Source: Avoscillospira_A sp052117125
GTDB taxonomy: Bacteria > Bacillota > Clostridia > Oscillospirales > Oscillospiraceae
Assembly (NCBI RefSeq): GCF_052117125.1
Contig: NZ_JBQKJT010000013.1
Coordinates: 50,913-114,912 of the forward strand
Reading direction: 5' to 3'
DNA: 64,000 bases
The notes beneath the pieces were generated by a model. It saw nothing but the letters and a program-made list of their open reading frames with translations, ran no database searches and had not been told where the DNA came from. Positions 48,501-56,837 of the stretch are shown piece after piece (position 1 is the stretch's first letter; every line of letters begins with the position of its first letter). A program made the translations under genes and the position numbers.

Positions 48501-50525
48501 GATGGTAAACGCCTTGAAAAAGTCCCGGAACCGTCTGCCGTCGTTGTTCTGCACATCCGGGCCCAAATCGGGAACATAGATCAGGTAGTCCATCTCATAG
48601 GCTTGATCGAACTGGAATGTAAACTTCTTGTCTTTCCACCAGGTCTCGGCAATCCAGCTGGTGCGGTAGTCTCCGTCATAGACGGAGCCGGGAAGCTGTC
48701 CCTTACTGACGTTGGCAGCCGTATTGTAAACCGGATAGGTAGCCGACACAATGATACTGTTATCCAGCCGGTTAACCGTGGGCAAGTCGGGGGCGTCCAC
48801 TTGCTCCAGCTTGGGCGTGCCAACCGCCGTCAGAGAAACCGGTCCATTGCCCTTTCCATTGACACCGAAAACCTGTATCTCATAGGTCACGTCATTTTTC
48901 AGACCGGTGATGACCGCTGAAGTTTGATATTGACCATTCAAAACCACAAAGGTGTCCTCGCCCTGAATCCGGTACTGGACCCGACTGTATTGTGTGTCCT
49001 TACCGGGCTTCCAAGTGACCGTCAGTAGTGTATCTCCTGCCGTCACCGTCACATTGTCGGGCTTGTCCGGAACGCTGCTGGGCTGCGGTACCGCCCGGAC
49101 CACATCCGATTTGCCGCCCTCCCAGGTCTGGCCACCGGCAGTAGACACCGGCGCCACGGCAAAATAATACGTCTTCAGGTTTTCCAGACCGGTGACGGTG
49201 CAGCTGGTGCGGTCCGTCTCCAGAACGTTGTTCAACTGGGACTCATTGGTGCCATAATACACCTTATAGCCGGTGATATTGGGGAATACATCCCAGGTAA
49301 GGCGGACTTCCTTGGTACCGGCCACAGCCTGAACGTTCTGCACCTGGGTATTTTCCGCTGCCGGGTTTTCCGGCAGAACATCTTGCAGGAACTTGATCTG
49401 TTCCACCACAATTTCCCGGTTATCGGTCACATCCACACGGATGGTGATTTTTTTGACCGGCACCCGCTGGCCCAGGGAAATGGTCACGACCTTGCGGCCA
49501 TCATCCCTGGTTTGCAAGGCATAGACACCTGCGGGCGTACTTTCATCAAAGGGTACCTCGATCGTCTGATTGTCGGTAGTGATTGCTTCCACAACGCCCT
49601 TTTCCACGGGGTTGCCTGTAGAACTGACAATCTCCACCTGCTCCATCTCCACACCAGTATCGGCGTGTTCCGCCGTCAACTGAATGGGAAGCGCAATTTC
49701 CGTAGCGCCTTCCGAAGCAGAGAGCTGCACCATTTGGCCGTCATCGGCAAACAGGGATGCGACACTGCCGGACACGAGCTGTCCGCTAAGGGCCTGTTCC
49801 ATCTCTGTGACGTCGACCACTTTGGACAGGATGGCGCTGGTCTGATAGTACTTCGCCTGCCCCGCAGCACCGGCTGCCATGGTCACCGTGGCCAGATCAT
49901 AGATGTCCACGCGACCATCCCCGTTGAGGTCCGCCCGGGTCTCCAACGTATCCAGCCCATCTTTCACCAGTTCCACATCCGCACTGTCCACACGCCCATC
50001 GCCGTTAATGTCGCCCTGGGTAAAGGTGGCGTCGCCGGTGCCAAAAATCAATCCTTGGGAATAGTCGGACAGAGACAGGACTTCGCTGGTGTACGACTGA
50101 AAGCCATCGGCCGTAACTTGCAGCCGATATTGATTCTCCCCCGTTTCCGCCGACAAGCCGGAGATCAACAGGTCGATATATGACAACTGCTGTCCCTCTG
50201 TCCGCCAAGTGACCGTACCGGCAGCGGTACTTCCGTCGGTGAACCTCAAAGCGGCCCCGTCCGCGCAAAGACTACCCTCCGCGATGGCTGCTGTCCCCCG
50301 ATACAGGGTGATCGTTCCCTGGCTCTGTGCCATCTTATCCGGCGTAATGGGATAATCCATCCGGATGGTCGCCTGGATTGTACCGGTGGCACCGGCGGCG
50401 ACCGCCGCAGTCCCCGCCGTCACATGGGCGCCGTTCGTTGCCGCTGCACCGGGAATGCCGCCCATAAGACCGAAGCCCATGGAGGCCGCAAGCACACCCG
50501 ACAACGTTCTATGATACCATTTCAT
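45555..50525 (-). CDS. Secreted M60-family (mucin-type glycoprotein) metallopeptidase with dockerin
   Basis: A 1,656-residue modular protein. Signal peptide (to ~30); beta domain (~30-160); a type I dockerin (~168-222) with two complete calcium loops, DINGDGRVDSAD and DLNGDGRVDIYD; a further beta domain (~225-395); two fibronectin III domains (~395-575); a discoidin-like carbohydrate-binding domain (~575-740); a helical spacer; then the M60 catalytic domain (~810-1325). The zinc site is AHEIGHNMDK (His1104, Glu1105, His1108), with the third ligand in GYAEITNNIYSLVA. An Ig/FN3-like domain and a ~230-residue C-terminal domain follow. M60 enzymes cut mucin and other O-glycoproteins. It has no SLH of its own; the dockerin and the co-transcribed SLH gene suggest non-covalent tethering. 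Confidence 0.93.
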   Translation of the reverse strand: MKWYHRTLSGVLAASMGFGLMGGIPGAAATNGAHVTAGTAAVAAGATGTIQATIRMDYPITPDKMAQSQGTITLYRGTAAIAEGSLCADGAALRFTDGSTAAGTVTWRTEGQQLSYIDLLISGLSAETGENQYRLQVTADGFQSYTSEVLSLSDYSQGLIFGTGDATFTQGDINGDGRVDSADVELVKDGLDTLETRADLNGDGRVDIYDLATVTMAAGAAGQAKYYQTSAILSKVVDVTEMEQALSGQLVSGSVASLFADDGQMVQLSASEGATEIALPIQLTAEHADTGVEMEQVEIVSSTGNPVEKGVVEAITTDNQTIEVPFDESTPAGVYALQTRDDGRKVVTISLGQRVPVKKITIRVDVTDNREIVVEQIKFLQDVLPENPAAENTQVQNVQAVAGTKEVRLTWDVFPNITGYKVYYGTNESQLNNVLETDRTSCTVTGLENLKTYYFAVAPVSTAGGQTWEGGKSDVVRAVPQPSSVPDKPDNVTVTAGDTLLTVTWKPGKDTQYSRVQYRIQGEDTFVVLNGQYQTSAVITGLKNDVTYEIQVFGVNGKGNGPVSLTAVGTPKLEQVDAPDLPTVNRLDNSIIVSATYPVYNTAANVSKGQLPGSVYDGDYRTSWIAETWWKDKKFTFQFDQAYEMDYLIYVPDLGPDVQNNDGRRFRDFFKAFTIWVNGEEVPASQVSYEAAKDNEYFIVKFPRTTVTTLSVQPKQWDGAGNMSLSEIAFYQYDGLADEIEALFANDSHTALSQAADAERIAALRAKAENAEAYYVDRSILLDQLDNAQQLLNGETLVVRSGFTSRSAAADQKYGQTASALQPLGISALSNQSVSLYVEGLGDGETATLVQWQQYSEAGTEAKRYALHNGRNQIYLNPIGNSGSGERGGSLYLEYSGSHADTIKIQIRDISAQKNVVTEIPLLDIAPDQWYGRSEAERKALITAYVETLRTHVAGLTFPNDSSRRTNIRNATEIATPSVLLSLPADQVLTGLGGAQADTEEMTQKLYDAICAWEQLLFLANKTQGVIANDAVFVDYRYPMQTRQYIRFSRMFSGAFMFAAGSYVGIDYPETRSMVTGYPLGQSGSGIGIDADDVNGLYGWGIAHEIGHNMDKIGYAEITNNIYSLVAQTADTGDMTGPSRLEGMYTAIFDKVALGKPGQAGDVFTQLGMYWQLHLAYDGAGNPLDGAGALDFYNAFFAKWKAGAYSDAASKDDRIALIAAEITGKDLTEFFTRWGMELSQQTKTALAEYTEETRNIWYLNDQSRRDGLNGERQAELTAAVTAAVEGEQQTKLTITVSGDADRVQGYEILRNGTPLGFLLGNGSETQTYVDTVGAANNMAFTYTVRVIDKLGYETATAESNQVRISYDQTIDADRYDIDRRENGDIVITAKEEQLLTTGGWKITGAQLPADGTYTVTVIGETGQETVAKSGSFTDNENQSGETFLAYFNKPGVEASDTRIWMYDAAQVVITGVPDYVAPSDIHLLSYPGDNIAFTEGASIGVLEQDYTYSIGGGQTETIPAGTVVVTGSYRGDPLYNSVRVAAQVQSMKPGSAEAPVVTKQTLSGETLLFAEIPEDGQVSTISDGFFLFIPENQAAFRQVNEDHGDNHAAGNLVMIALQAQMWRAETVNGDNPRMTSDILTISVPRYDSMPGIVLEQ

Positions 50526-50621
50526 TTGTCCTGTGTTCCTTTCTTTTGATTCTCGCCGTAAACACCTGTGGTACGTTATTCAACACCACCTGTTTGAAAA
50601 CGGTTACATCATGCGCGCCAT

Positions 50622-50650
50622 ATTGTAGCATAAATTCTAGTATTTGTATA
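50622..50650 (-). promoter_or_regulatory. Promoter of the M60-SLH operon
   Basis: Minus-strand TATACA (50645-50650), 17-bp spacer, TACAAT (50622-50627), with TGC giving an extended -10. Confidence 0.65.
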
Positions 50651-50770
50651 GGTTTTTATTTCCCTGAACGTGCTATTTTAAAAAATATTGCAGTTCAAAC
50701 AATTTTTCTTGCTTTTTATTCTATATTCCATGCATTTTGTCGAACTGTTGTTATAAATTCCTTATTATAG

Positions 50771-50810
50771 CAACAACGCCGGAAACGGAGAACCGTTGCC
50801 GGCGTTGTTG
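50771..50810 (-). terminator. Strong hairpin after the GNAT gene
   Basis: A 12-bp perfect stem CAACAACGCCGG/CCGGCGTTGTTG with an inner AACGG/CCGTT stem. It lies 20 bp beyond the acetyltransferase stop; the T-tract is weak. Confidence 0.65.
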
Positions 50811-50829
50811 TTTACTGCTATCGCGGCTG

Positions 50830-51336
50830 TTACCGCAAATCCAGATACATCAGCTCAAAATCCACATATTGTCCATCCAGTTTAAAGAATGCCGGCGCGG
50901 TGCCAATCCGACGGAACCCATATTTTTTGTACAGTTGACGCGCCCTGGTATTGTCGCTTCGTACTTCCAAATTGATCAGTTCCACACCGTTACTGCGGGC
51001 ATATGCAATCAGCCGTTCCATCAGCAAACTGCCGACTCCGTTGCCCCATGCTGATTGGACAATGGCAATCCCAAGCTCTGCCCGATGGCGCATCCGTCCC
51101 GGAAGCCCGTGCAGGCTTCCGGTTCCCACCAACACCTCACCATCCCACGCACAGAAGAACACGGACCGTGGTTCCTCCTGCATCTGCCGCAAAAAGTCCC
51201 GTTCCTCTTCGACAGTGATGGGTATACCCTCGGCTCCATATGTCAGATTGTCTGTTTCTCCGCCTGTCTTTTTCATGTGGGCCAGCAGCGCTTCGGCATC
51301 CTGTGGAAGTGCTTCCCGAATGAATACGTCTTTCAT
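50830..51336 (-). CDS. GNAT-family N-acetyltransferase
   Basis: A 168-residue acetyltransferase. The acetyl-CoA loop is VQSAWGNGVGSLLMERL, and the C-terminal motif is LEVRSDNTRARQLYKKYGFR. The pattern is like the SpeG/RimJ-type GNATs that acetylate small amines or protein N-termini; the acceptor cannot be told. The start follows GAGGAG. It sits alone between the M60 gene and the adhesin gene, all on the minus strand. Confidence 0.92.
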   Translation of the reverse strand: MKDVFIREALPQDAEALLAHMKKTGGETDNLTYGAEGIPITVEEERDFLRQMQEEPRSVFFCAWDGEVLVGTGSLHGLPGRMRHRAELGIAIVQSAWGNGVGSLLMERLIAYARSNGVELINLEVRSDNTRARQLYKKYGFRRIGTAPAFFKLDGQYVDFELMYLDLR

Positions 51337-51411
51337 GATGCAGCTCTCCTCTATTTAAGTATTTATAATGATACCATACTACCAATAGTTTTCGCTCTGA
51401 ACCAGAAAAAC

Positions 51412-54400
51412 TTAATCGGTGAGCAGATACCGCATCACGATCACGGCTGCCTCCGCACGTGTCACAGGACGCTTTGCGTTTTGCTGGCCGTCGCTGCCGG
51501 AGAGTATACCGCTCTGGATTGCCCAGGCCATGGCCTCGGTTGCCCAACTGCTGACATTGTCCGTATGGACCGTCTCCAGAGCGGAGGCGGTGACCGACGG
51601 GCTGCCGGAATACCGGTACAGCAGCACAGTCAGCTGCTCCAATGTCAGGTCCTCCGTCATCGTGTCACCATCAGAAATTCCACGTTCCACGGCCCAGCGG
51701 CATCCTGCTTCATACCAGGTAGCACCCCTGCTGGTGTCCATACCATCCAGCCGGGCCAGCACCGTAACCATCATGGCGCGGCTCATATGGGCAGTAGGAG
51801 AAAAGGTGGTTTCACCTGTACCATTGAACAGCTCCCGGCCTGAAGTAAAATCAATGGCTTCTGCGCCCCAGGTATTGCCGTATACATCTGCAAAGTCCTT
51901 GCTGTTGTCCAGAATCTTAACAGTATCGCCGTCTTCCAGCTCTACCAAGATACCGTTCATTGTCGTGGCCACAGTTTTGAGTACTGTTTCGGTTCCGTCC
52001 GCCCTTACCAGAATGGCCACCGTGCCGGCAGCCATCTGTTCCACAGGAATTTCCAGCCGGATTGCGGTGTTTGCCGGCAGATGAACGGTTACCGTCGGAG
52101 CCTTGGCTGGATCGGACGTCACCGGAAGCGACGGAATGGGTAACCCAGTAATGGTTCCTCCCGTCTCTTGGAGCATTTGCGTAGATGGGGTAACATGAAC
52201 CTCTATTTGACCGTTTTGATGAATCGACACCACTACAATGCTGCCATCCGGCAGCTTAGTGGTCTCCGTTTTGGAACCATCCGGTTTGTTAACGGTCACG
52301 GTAACGCTGCCGTCGGAGTTCTCAATTGTTTCTGTGTCCCCATCGGACGCCGTACCACTGCCGCCGGTGGCGCCGCCAGAGGATTCGCCGCCGGTAGAGC
52401 CACCGCCGGGCCCCTCCTCCGAAGGCGCCTTTGGGATAGCCGTTGCCATGCCGGGAGCACTGCTGCCGATTGCGTTGGTTGCCGTCACCTGGAACGTGTA
52501 CATGGTGTCGTTGGTCAATCCGGTGACGGTGTAACCATCGGTCCGGCTATCCAACTCCACCGTATCAACCGTTGCATCGCCGTTCCGGATGGTCAGAAGA
52601 TACCCGATAATAGCGGCTCCGCCGTCATGAGCCACAGTCCAATGGACGGTAACCTGTCCATCATCGGCAGAAGCCGTAACCGCTGGTGTATCGGGTACCG
52701 TTGCAGGTATTACAATTCCGGCATCCGCAGTGATTTCTCCGGTATAGTTGCCCTTGCCAACGGCTTTGGCAGAAATCGTAGTCCCCTGATCCCCATCCCG
52801 TATGGTATAAACGGCACCATCCGCATTGGGAATCACGGCCCCGTCCCGTAGCCAAACCAAATCATAGCTGCCATCCTCCAGGCCTGCGGCAATGGCCGTA
52901 ATGGTATCCCCCTGTCGGGAAAGGGTCAGCGTACCGATCAGCGATTTGGGCAGGATGGTCAAGGTGGTGGTTCGGGTGCCGAGGTAGTCTGCATTTTCCA
53001 CCGTTACCGTCAGCGTGTACTCCCCTGTGTCCACCGGCAACTCTTCGCTGCCGTTGCACGTATACGTATAGGTGACGCCTTTGTATTCTGGTTTCGGAAT
53101 CACAGAGGCGACGGGCGTATACGCCGTCCCATACGGTACCGTAATGGCCGCAAAGGTGATATCCTCCTCCGGTATCACCTGTTTGGCGGTGATGGTCACC
53201 TGGATGGCGGGCCGTTCCGTCTTTACCGTGGCCCATGGTGGGATACTGTCTCCTGCCAGAGTCAGCGTAGCCGTTCCCTCCTGTCCATCGTCCAGGTCGT
53301 TGACCAACGACTGAAGCTGTTGCAGCGTCATATCCCAGACAGCGTGGACCTCCTGCGCCGTCACTGCATCGTCATAGGTCAGCCGCACCGTTGCGGGTAT
53401 CCCCAAATCCGCCAGGGTACCGGCCTCTATGACCTGCGTTCTGGTGACGGTCAGCGCTGTGGGAATCTCACCATCCGCCAGTCCGATTTCCACCAACTGA
53501 ACCGCCGTTACCGTAACTGTAGCGGTTACCGTCGGACGGTTTGCAAAATTGGGGTTGGCTTCCAACGTACCAATATAGGTGTAGGTACCACCTTTGGCGT
53601 TATACGCTTCCGTTGCAGACGCCCAATGGATTGCCGCCGTGGTAGCCGCTGTACCGGCGCCGGTAATCTCTACCGTCTCCGGCAAGTTCAGCAGCGCCCA
53701 CAGTCCCTCTACGGTATTACTCGGATCATTGGCCTGGATGACAGCCGTGGGAACGGCCGTCAGTACAGAAACCGTTGCCGGTGTCACCGTCAGCGTACCA
53801 TCGGCTACTGTCACCGTATAGTTTTCGGCCGTGGCCGTACCGGTGATTGGATAGCCACCCACATCGGACTGGGTAGACGCGGTTGTTTGCAGCAACACCG
53901 ATAGATCGCTGGGTTGGTCCCCGGCGACGAGGGCTCCATCCGGAACCGTAAAGGTCAAAACGGGTAGCGGAGCACCATACGACTTGGACCGAGAGTCTGC
54001 TGCAATCGTGATGGCCTTTTTATCCACTGTGATACTGTACGTTTTTTCTACTTGAATATTTTGGTAGTCTCCGTCTGTGGTGACGGTGTATATCACGGTC
54101 ACTTGCCGCGAACCGGCGGCCTGTATCCCATCCGCATCCCCATAGGCAAATACGCCTTTCAGCAGTTGGTCACCGGCCATAGCCGTACCATCGGCGGGAA
54201 GCACAGCCAGTTCTCCGTTTTTCTGGCCATAGGTCAGGCCCTTGCCAGTTATGGCAGCATCCACCGCTGCCCAGTCCACCGCCAGATCTGTCATGGAAAC
54301 GGTGACCGATTTACTCCATTGGTCAATGGTCGCCGTTATCGTCACTTGAGTTCCTTTGGACGCGCCGTCCTCCACTGTCAGTACGCCATCGGAAAACCGC

Positions 54401-56151
54401 ACGTTACTGTCCGTAATCTCCGACACGCTCCATACTGGTGTACCGGGCAGTTTGGAGCCATGTAAATCATACAACGCCGCATAATAGATATATTGTTTCT
54501 CCGCTTCACCAGCAGTCGGAAAAACAACAGTGTCGGTATCGCCGAGACGAATGCCGTTCCGCTCCAAAACCAGAACTACGGCCGACTGTGAATCGCCGCC
54601 GATAACCGTCACCGTTTTGGTTCCCGCTACGGACCCGCAGGAAGCTGTGACCAGAAAAACAGCAGGCTCTCCCGATGATATGGCCGCAGCGGCGTCCTTG
54701 GTCACGGTGATGACGCCATCGACAATGGTAACGCCCTGGACCGCGGAACCGTCCTTTTCAATGGACCAGGTCAGTTGGGGCGACGGTATCACTTCACCGT
54801 ATTGGTTCGTTACCACGGCAGAAATGGCGGAAGATTGGGCAGGTTTCTCCCCGGTTGGAACCTGCAACACAATTTCATTGTCGGACAGCACAATTTTTGC
54901 TGCCCGCTCCTCCTCACGGGCCACGATAAATTCAGCAGAAGCCGTATTCTCCGGCAATTGAACAGCCGTCACCGCGTAACTGCCGTCTTTGGCGATACCG
55001 CTGACGGTAATCACACCGGTTTTGGGATCAATGGACACACCGGAATCTTCGTCACCGGAAATGGACCAGGTAACCGAATTGGTAATATCGGAACCGGCTT
55101 GATCCCATGCTTTGGCCGTCACCGTCTGGTTTTCTGTATCCATCCCGGCAACTGTTATCCTATCTTCCGACAGCTCCACCGACGCCAACGTGGATGTATT
55201 CGACTTGATGATGGAAATTTCTACCGAATTGCTGGCTATTCCATCGGCAAATGCTGTCACATGGACGATACCGGGTTGTGCATCCTTCGTCACGGTGATG
55301 GTCCCGTCACCGTGATAGGTAACGCCTTCCGGCGCTTCCACAGGATCATAGCTCCACTGTACGCTGGGGGCCGCCATCCCTTCTCCCTCGGTATCCACAG
55401 CGAGAATCTCCGGTACTATACTCGTTTGTGGTGACGCCGCAATGGTGACCCCTGTCACCGTGCCCAGCGTCAGACCTCCCAGTTGCGGAACCGTGCAATT
55501 GGGATATTGGATCACCGGTGCGCCCATACTGTTATCCGCCGCACCACTGGTGTATTGGTATTCTTCTGTTCCAGATTGCACCATAGCGGCACTGTCAATC
55601 TGTAGTAATTCGACCACATCGGTATCGGCGGTGGTTTTTATGCTGCCCTTTTTCAGTAGTGTCTCGTCATTTTCCTTCAGTTTGAAAAACATGACATACA
55701 GCAACTTTTTTCCGGGCTCGGTAACCATGCTGGGGGGCGCATAACACCCATAGTTAAACGAGACCTGTTCGCCCTCAACATACGTTGTCAGGGCATACGG
55801 AAAATATGCCTTTTCCCCTGCGTACTTTCCGAGGATCTGAAAACATCCTGCTGTAGGTACTGTCAGCGTCTGATTTGCCTGGAATTCATAGGGCTGCACC
55901 ACGCGGCTGTCATAAGTAATCGCAATACGCATCGTGTTGATCGACTGGTCTTCCGCCCCCGGATCACAGGAAAAGAACAAACCGTAAACTTCTTTGTCTA
56001 AAATTCCATATTCTTGCAATTCCACATCACTCAATTGATGTGCTTCCGCTTGAATACTGGGCAGTTCCGCTGCGGCTGATGAAACACCCCAAATGCAAAG
56101 CAGCGCCCATAGGAGAGCGGTCTGGGAAAGCAGTTTCAGAAATAATTTCAT
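51412..56151 (-). CDS. Giant SLH adhesin with cohesin-like N-terminal domain
   Basis: A 1,579-residue secreted protein. Signal peptide (to ~28); a cohesin-like domain (~29-205; NTMRIAITYDSRVVQPYEF, later LLYVMFFKLKEND), which has the pattern of cohesin strands; Ig-like Big_2-type repeats (~215-650); MBG/YDG repeats (~650-1,190, e.g. VDKKAITIAADSRSKSYGAP and TVPYGTAYTPVASVIPKPEY); a fibronectin III domain (~1,195-1,320); a Gly/Ser-rich linker (PGGGSTGGESSGGATGGSG); a beta domain; and three C-terminal SLH modules (~1,400-1,579). SLH would bind the pyruvylated wall polymer, leaving the N-terminus far from the wall. The role is adhesion or docking of dockerin partners such as the M60 peptidase next door; the latter is a hypothesis. 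Confidence 0.88.
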   Translation of the reverse strand: MKLFLKLLSQTALLWALLCIWGVSSAAAELPSIQAEAHQLSDVELQEYGILDKEVYGLFFSCDPGAEDQSINTMRIAITYDSRVVQPYEFQANQTLTVPTAGCFQILGKYAGEKAYFPYALTTYVEGEQVSFNYGCYAPPSMVTEPGKKLLYVMFFKLKENDETLLKKGSIKTTADTDVVELLQIDSAAMVQSGTEEYQYTSGAADNSMGAPVIQYPNCTVPQLGGLTLGTVTGVTIAASPQTSIVPEILAVDTEGEGMAAPSVQWSYDPVEAPEGVTYHGDGTITVTKDAQPGIVHVTAFADGIASNSVEISIIKSNTSTLASVELSEDRITVAGMDTENQTVTAKAWDQAGSDITNSVTWSISGDEDSGVSIDPKTGVITVSGIAKDGSYAVTAVQLPENTASAEFIVAREEERAAKIVLSDNEIVLQVPTGEKPAQSSAISAVVTNQYGEVIPSPQLTWSIEKDGSAVQGVTIVDGVITVTKDAAAAISSGEPAVFLVTASCGSVAGTKTVTVIGGDSQSAVVLVLERNGIRLGDTDTVVFPTAGEAEKQYIYYAALYDLHGSKLPGTPVWSVSEITDSNVRFSDGVLTVEDGASKGTQVTITATIDQWSKSVTVSMTDLAVDWAAVDAAITGKGLTYGQKNGELAVLPADGTAMAGDQLLKGVFAYGDADGIQAAGSRQVTVIYTVTTDGDYQNIQVEKTYSITVDKKAITIAADSRSKSYGAPLPVLTFTVPDGALVAGDQPSDLSVLLQTTASTQSDVGGYPITGTATAENYTVTVADGTLTVTPATVSVLTAVPTAVIQANDPSNTVEGLWALLNLPETVEITGAGTAATTAAIHWASATEAYNAKGGTYTYIGTLEANPNFANRPTVTATVTVTAVQLVEIGLADGEIPTALTVTRTQVIEAGTLADLGIPATVRLTYDDAVTAQEVHAVWDMTLQQLQSLVNDLDDGQEGTATLTLAGDSIPPWATVKTERPAIQVTITAKQVIPEEDITFAAITVPYGTAYTPVASVIPKPEYKGVTYTYTCNGSEELPVDTGEYTLTVTVENADYLGTRTTTLTILPKSLIGTLTLSRQGDTITAIAAGLEDGSYDLVWLRDGAVIPNADGAVYTIRDGDQGTTISAKAVGKGNYTGEITADAGIVIPATVPDTPAVTASADDGQVTVHWTVAHDGGAAIIGYLLTIRNGDATVDTVELDSRTDGYTVTGLTNDTMYTFQVTATNAIGSSAPGMATAIPKAPSEEGPGGGSTGGESSGGATGGSGTASDGDTETIENSDGSVTVTVNKPDGSKTETTKLPDGSIVVVSIHQNGQIEVHVTPSTQMLQETGGTITGLPIPSLPVTSDPAKAPTVTVHLPANTAIRLEIPVEQMAAGTVAILVRADGTETVLKTVATTMNGILVELEDGDTVKILDNSKDFADVYGNTWGAEAIDFTSGRELFNGTGETTFSPTAHMSRAMMVTVLARLDGMDTSRGATWYEAGCRWAVERGISDGDTMTEDLTLEQLTVLLYRYSGSPSVTASALETVHTDNVSSWATEAMAWAIQSGILSGSDGQQNAKRPVTRAEAAVIVMRYLLTD
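52350..52440 (-). repeat. Gly/Ser-rich linker coding segment in the adhesin
   Basis: A low-complexity tract encoding GGGSTGGESSGGATGGSG between the FN3 and SLH-proximal parts of the adhesin. It is probably a flexible hinge and a site prone to length change. Confidence 0.6.
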
Positions 56152-56376
56152 AATATAAGTTCCTCACTTAATTGGTCCAAAAACAAACATCCTTGCCATT
56201 CCGGCAATCGGGACTCAGCGATTTTGCTTTTTACCAAACTCACGGCCCTCGCAAATGGCAGAGCCGCCAGCTGTAGACCGACGCTGCATAAGCAGGAATA
56301 TTCCTTCGATTCATACAATTTCACCCCTCTGTCTTTCTGTTTTATGCACCATCTCTTTTATCTCTCTGATGCATAT
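56152..56376 (-). promoter_or_regulatory. Long structured leader of the adhesin gene (unassigned RNA element)
   Basis: About 225 bases from the predicted transcription start to the ATG. On the transcript, CAGCG (56282-56286) closes with CGCTG (56216-56220) around an inner hairpin CGGCTCT/AGGGCCG (arms at 56260-56266 and 56243-56249). A second hairpin TTGCC-GGAAT-GGCAA (56193-56207) follows. I could not match it to c-di-GMP, cobalamin, ydaO or other riboswitch cores by eye. There is no convincing coding frame. Confidence 0.5.
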
Positions 56377-56382
56377 ACTCAC

Positions 56383-56410
56383 AGTATAGAGTATAGCGGT
56401 GATATTTCAA
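56383..56410 (-). promoter_or_regulatory. Promoter of the adhesin gene
   Basis: Minus-strand TTGAAA (56405-56410), 16-bp spacer, TATACT (56383-56388). Confidence 0.65.
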
Positions 56411-56763
56411 GATTTTACCGCACTTTGTACGAACCATATTTGGTCGGTAAACAATTTTGGGCCGCTGTAAAGCCCACTTTATTCCCATTGTTGTCCGGCC
56501 CGTTATTCCAAAAACTCTTCTCTTTAACCGTAAATACTCCCAAAAGGCCGTTTATACCGTCACATCTGTTGAATTACACAAATTCTCAGCGGATGCCCCA
56601 GGAGTAGTTTCGACCTATTTGGTGCAAACAGCAAAATTGATTGATAGACAATTGTAACAACTATCGAATGCATCCCATCGACGCCACAAACAGGTTGAGG
56701 TGTTGCAAAATAGCCAACAAAGCTACTTCGCAACAAACTCGGTTGACCATATGGGTTCTCTGG
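56411..56763. other. AT-rich intergenic region
   Basis: About 350 bp without a credible gene; a plus-strand open frame that crosses 56224-56607 has poor amino-acid composition and no ribosome site. It holds a hairpin at 56701-56735 (TGTTGC...GCAACA with inner AATAGC/GCTACTT), of unknown meaning, just before the antiporter promoter. Confidence 0.5.
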
Positions 56764-56792
56764 TTGGCATACCGCTGTTTTTTTGCTATACT
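56764..56792 (+). promoter_or_regulatory. Promoter of the cation/proton antiporter gene
   Basis: TTGGCA (56764-56769), 17-bp spacer, TATACT (56787-56792). Confidence 0.8.
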
Positions 56793-56837
56793 ATGGGAGT
56801 ATGCCCCGTCAAGTCTCTGTGAAAGGCTGGTGGTTAT

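Larger units (their letters stand above)
50526..50829. other. Intergenic region upstream of the M60 gene
   Basis: 304 bp, AT-rich. It holds the M60 promoter (50622-50650), a leader of about 90 bases and, at the far end, the terminator of the GNAT gene. No coding frame with a ribosome site was found. Confidence 0.6.

Noticed and set aside
56224..56607. 127-codon open frame upstream of the antiporter
   Set aside because: No ribosome site, unusual composition rich in Phe/Ser/Leu, and it crosses the adhesin leader and promoter on the other strand.
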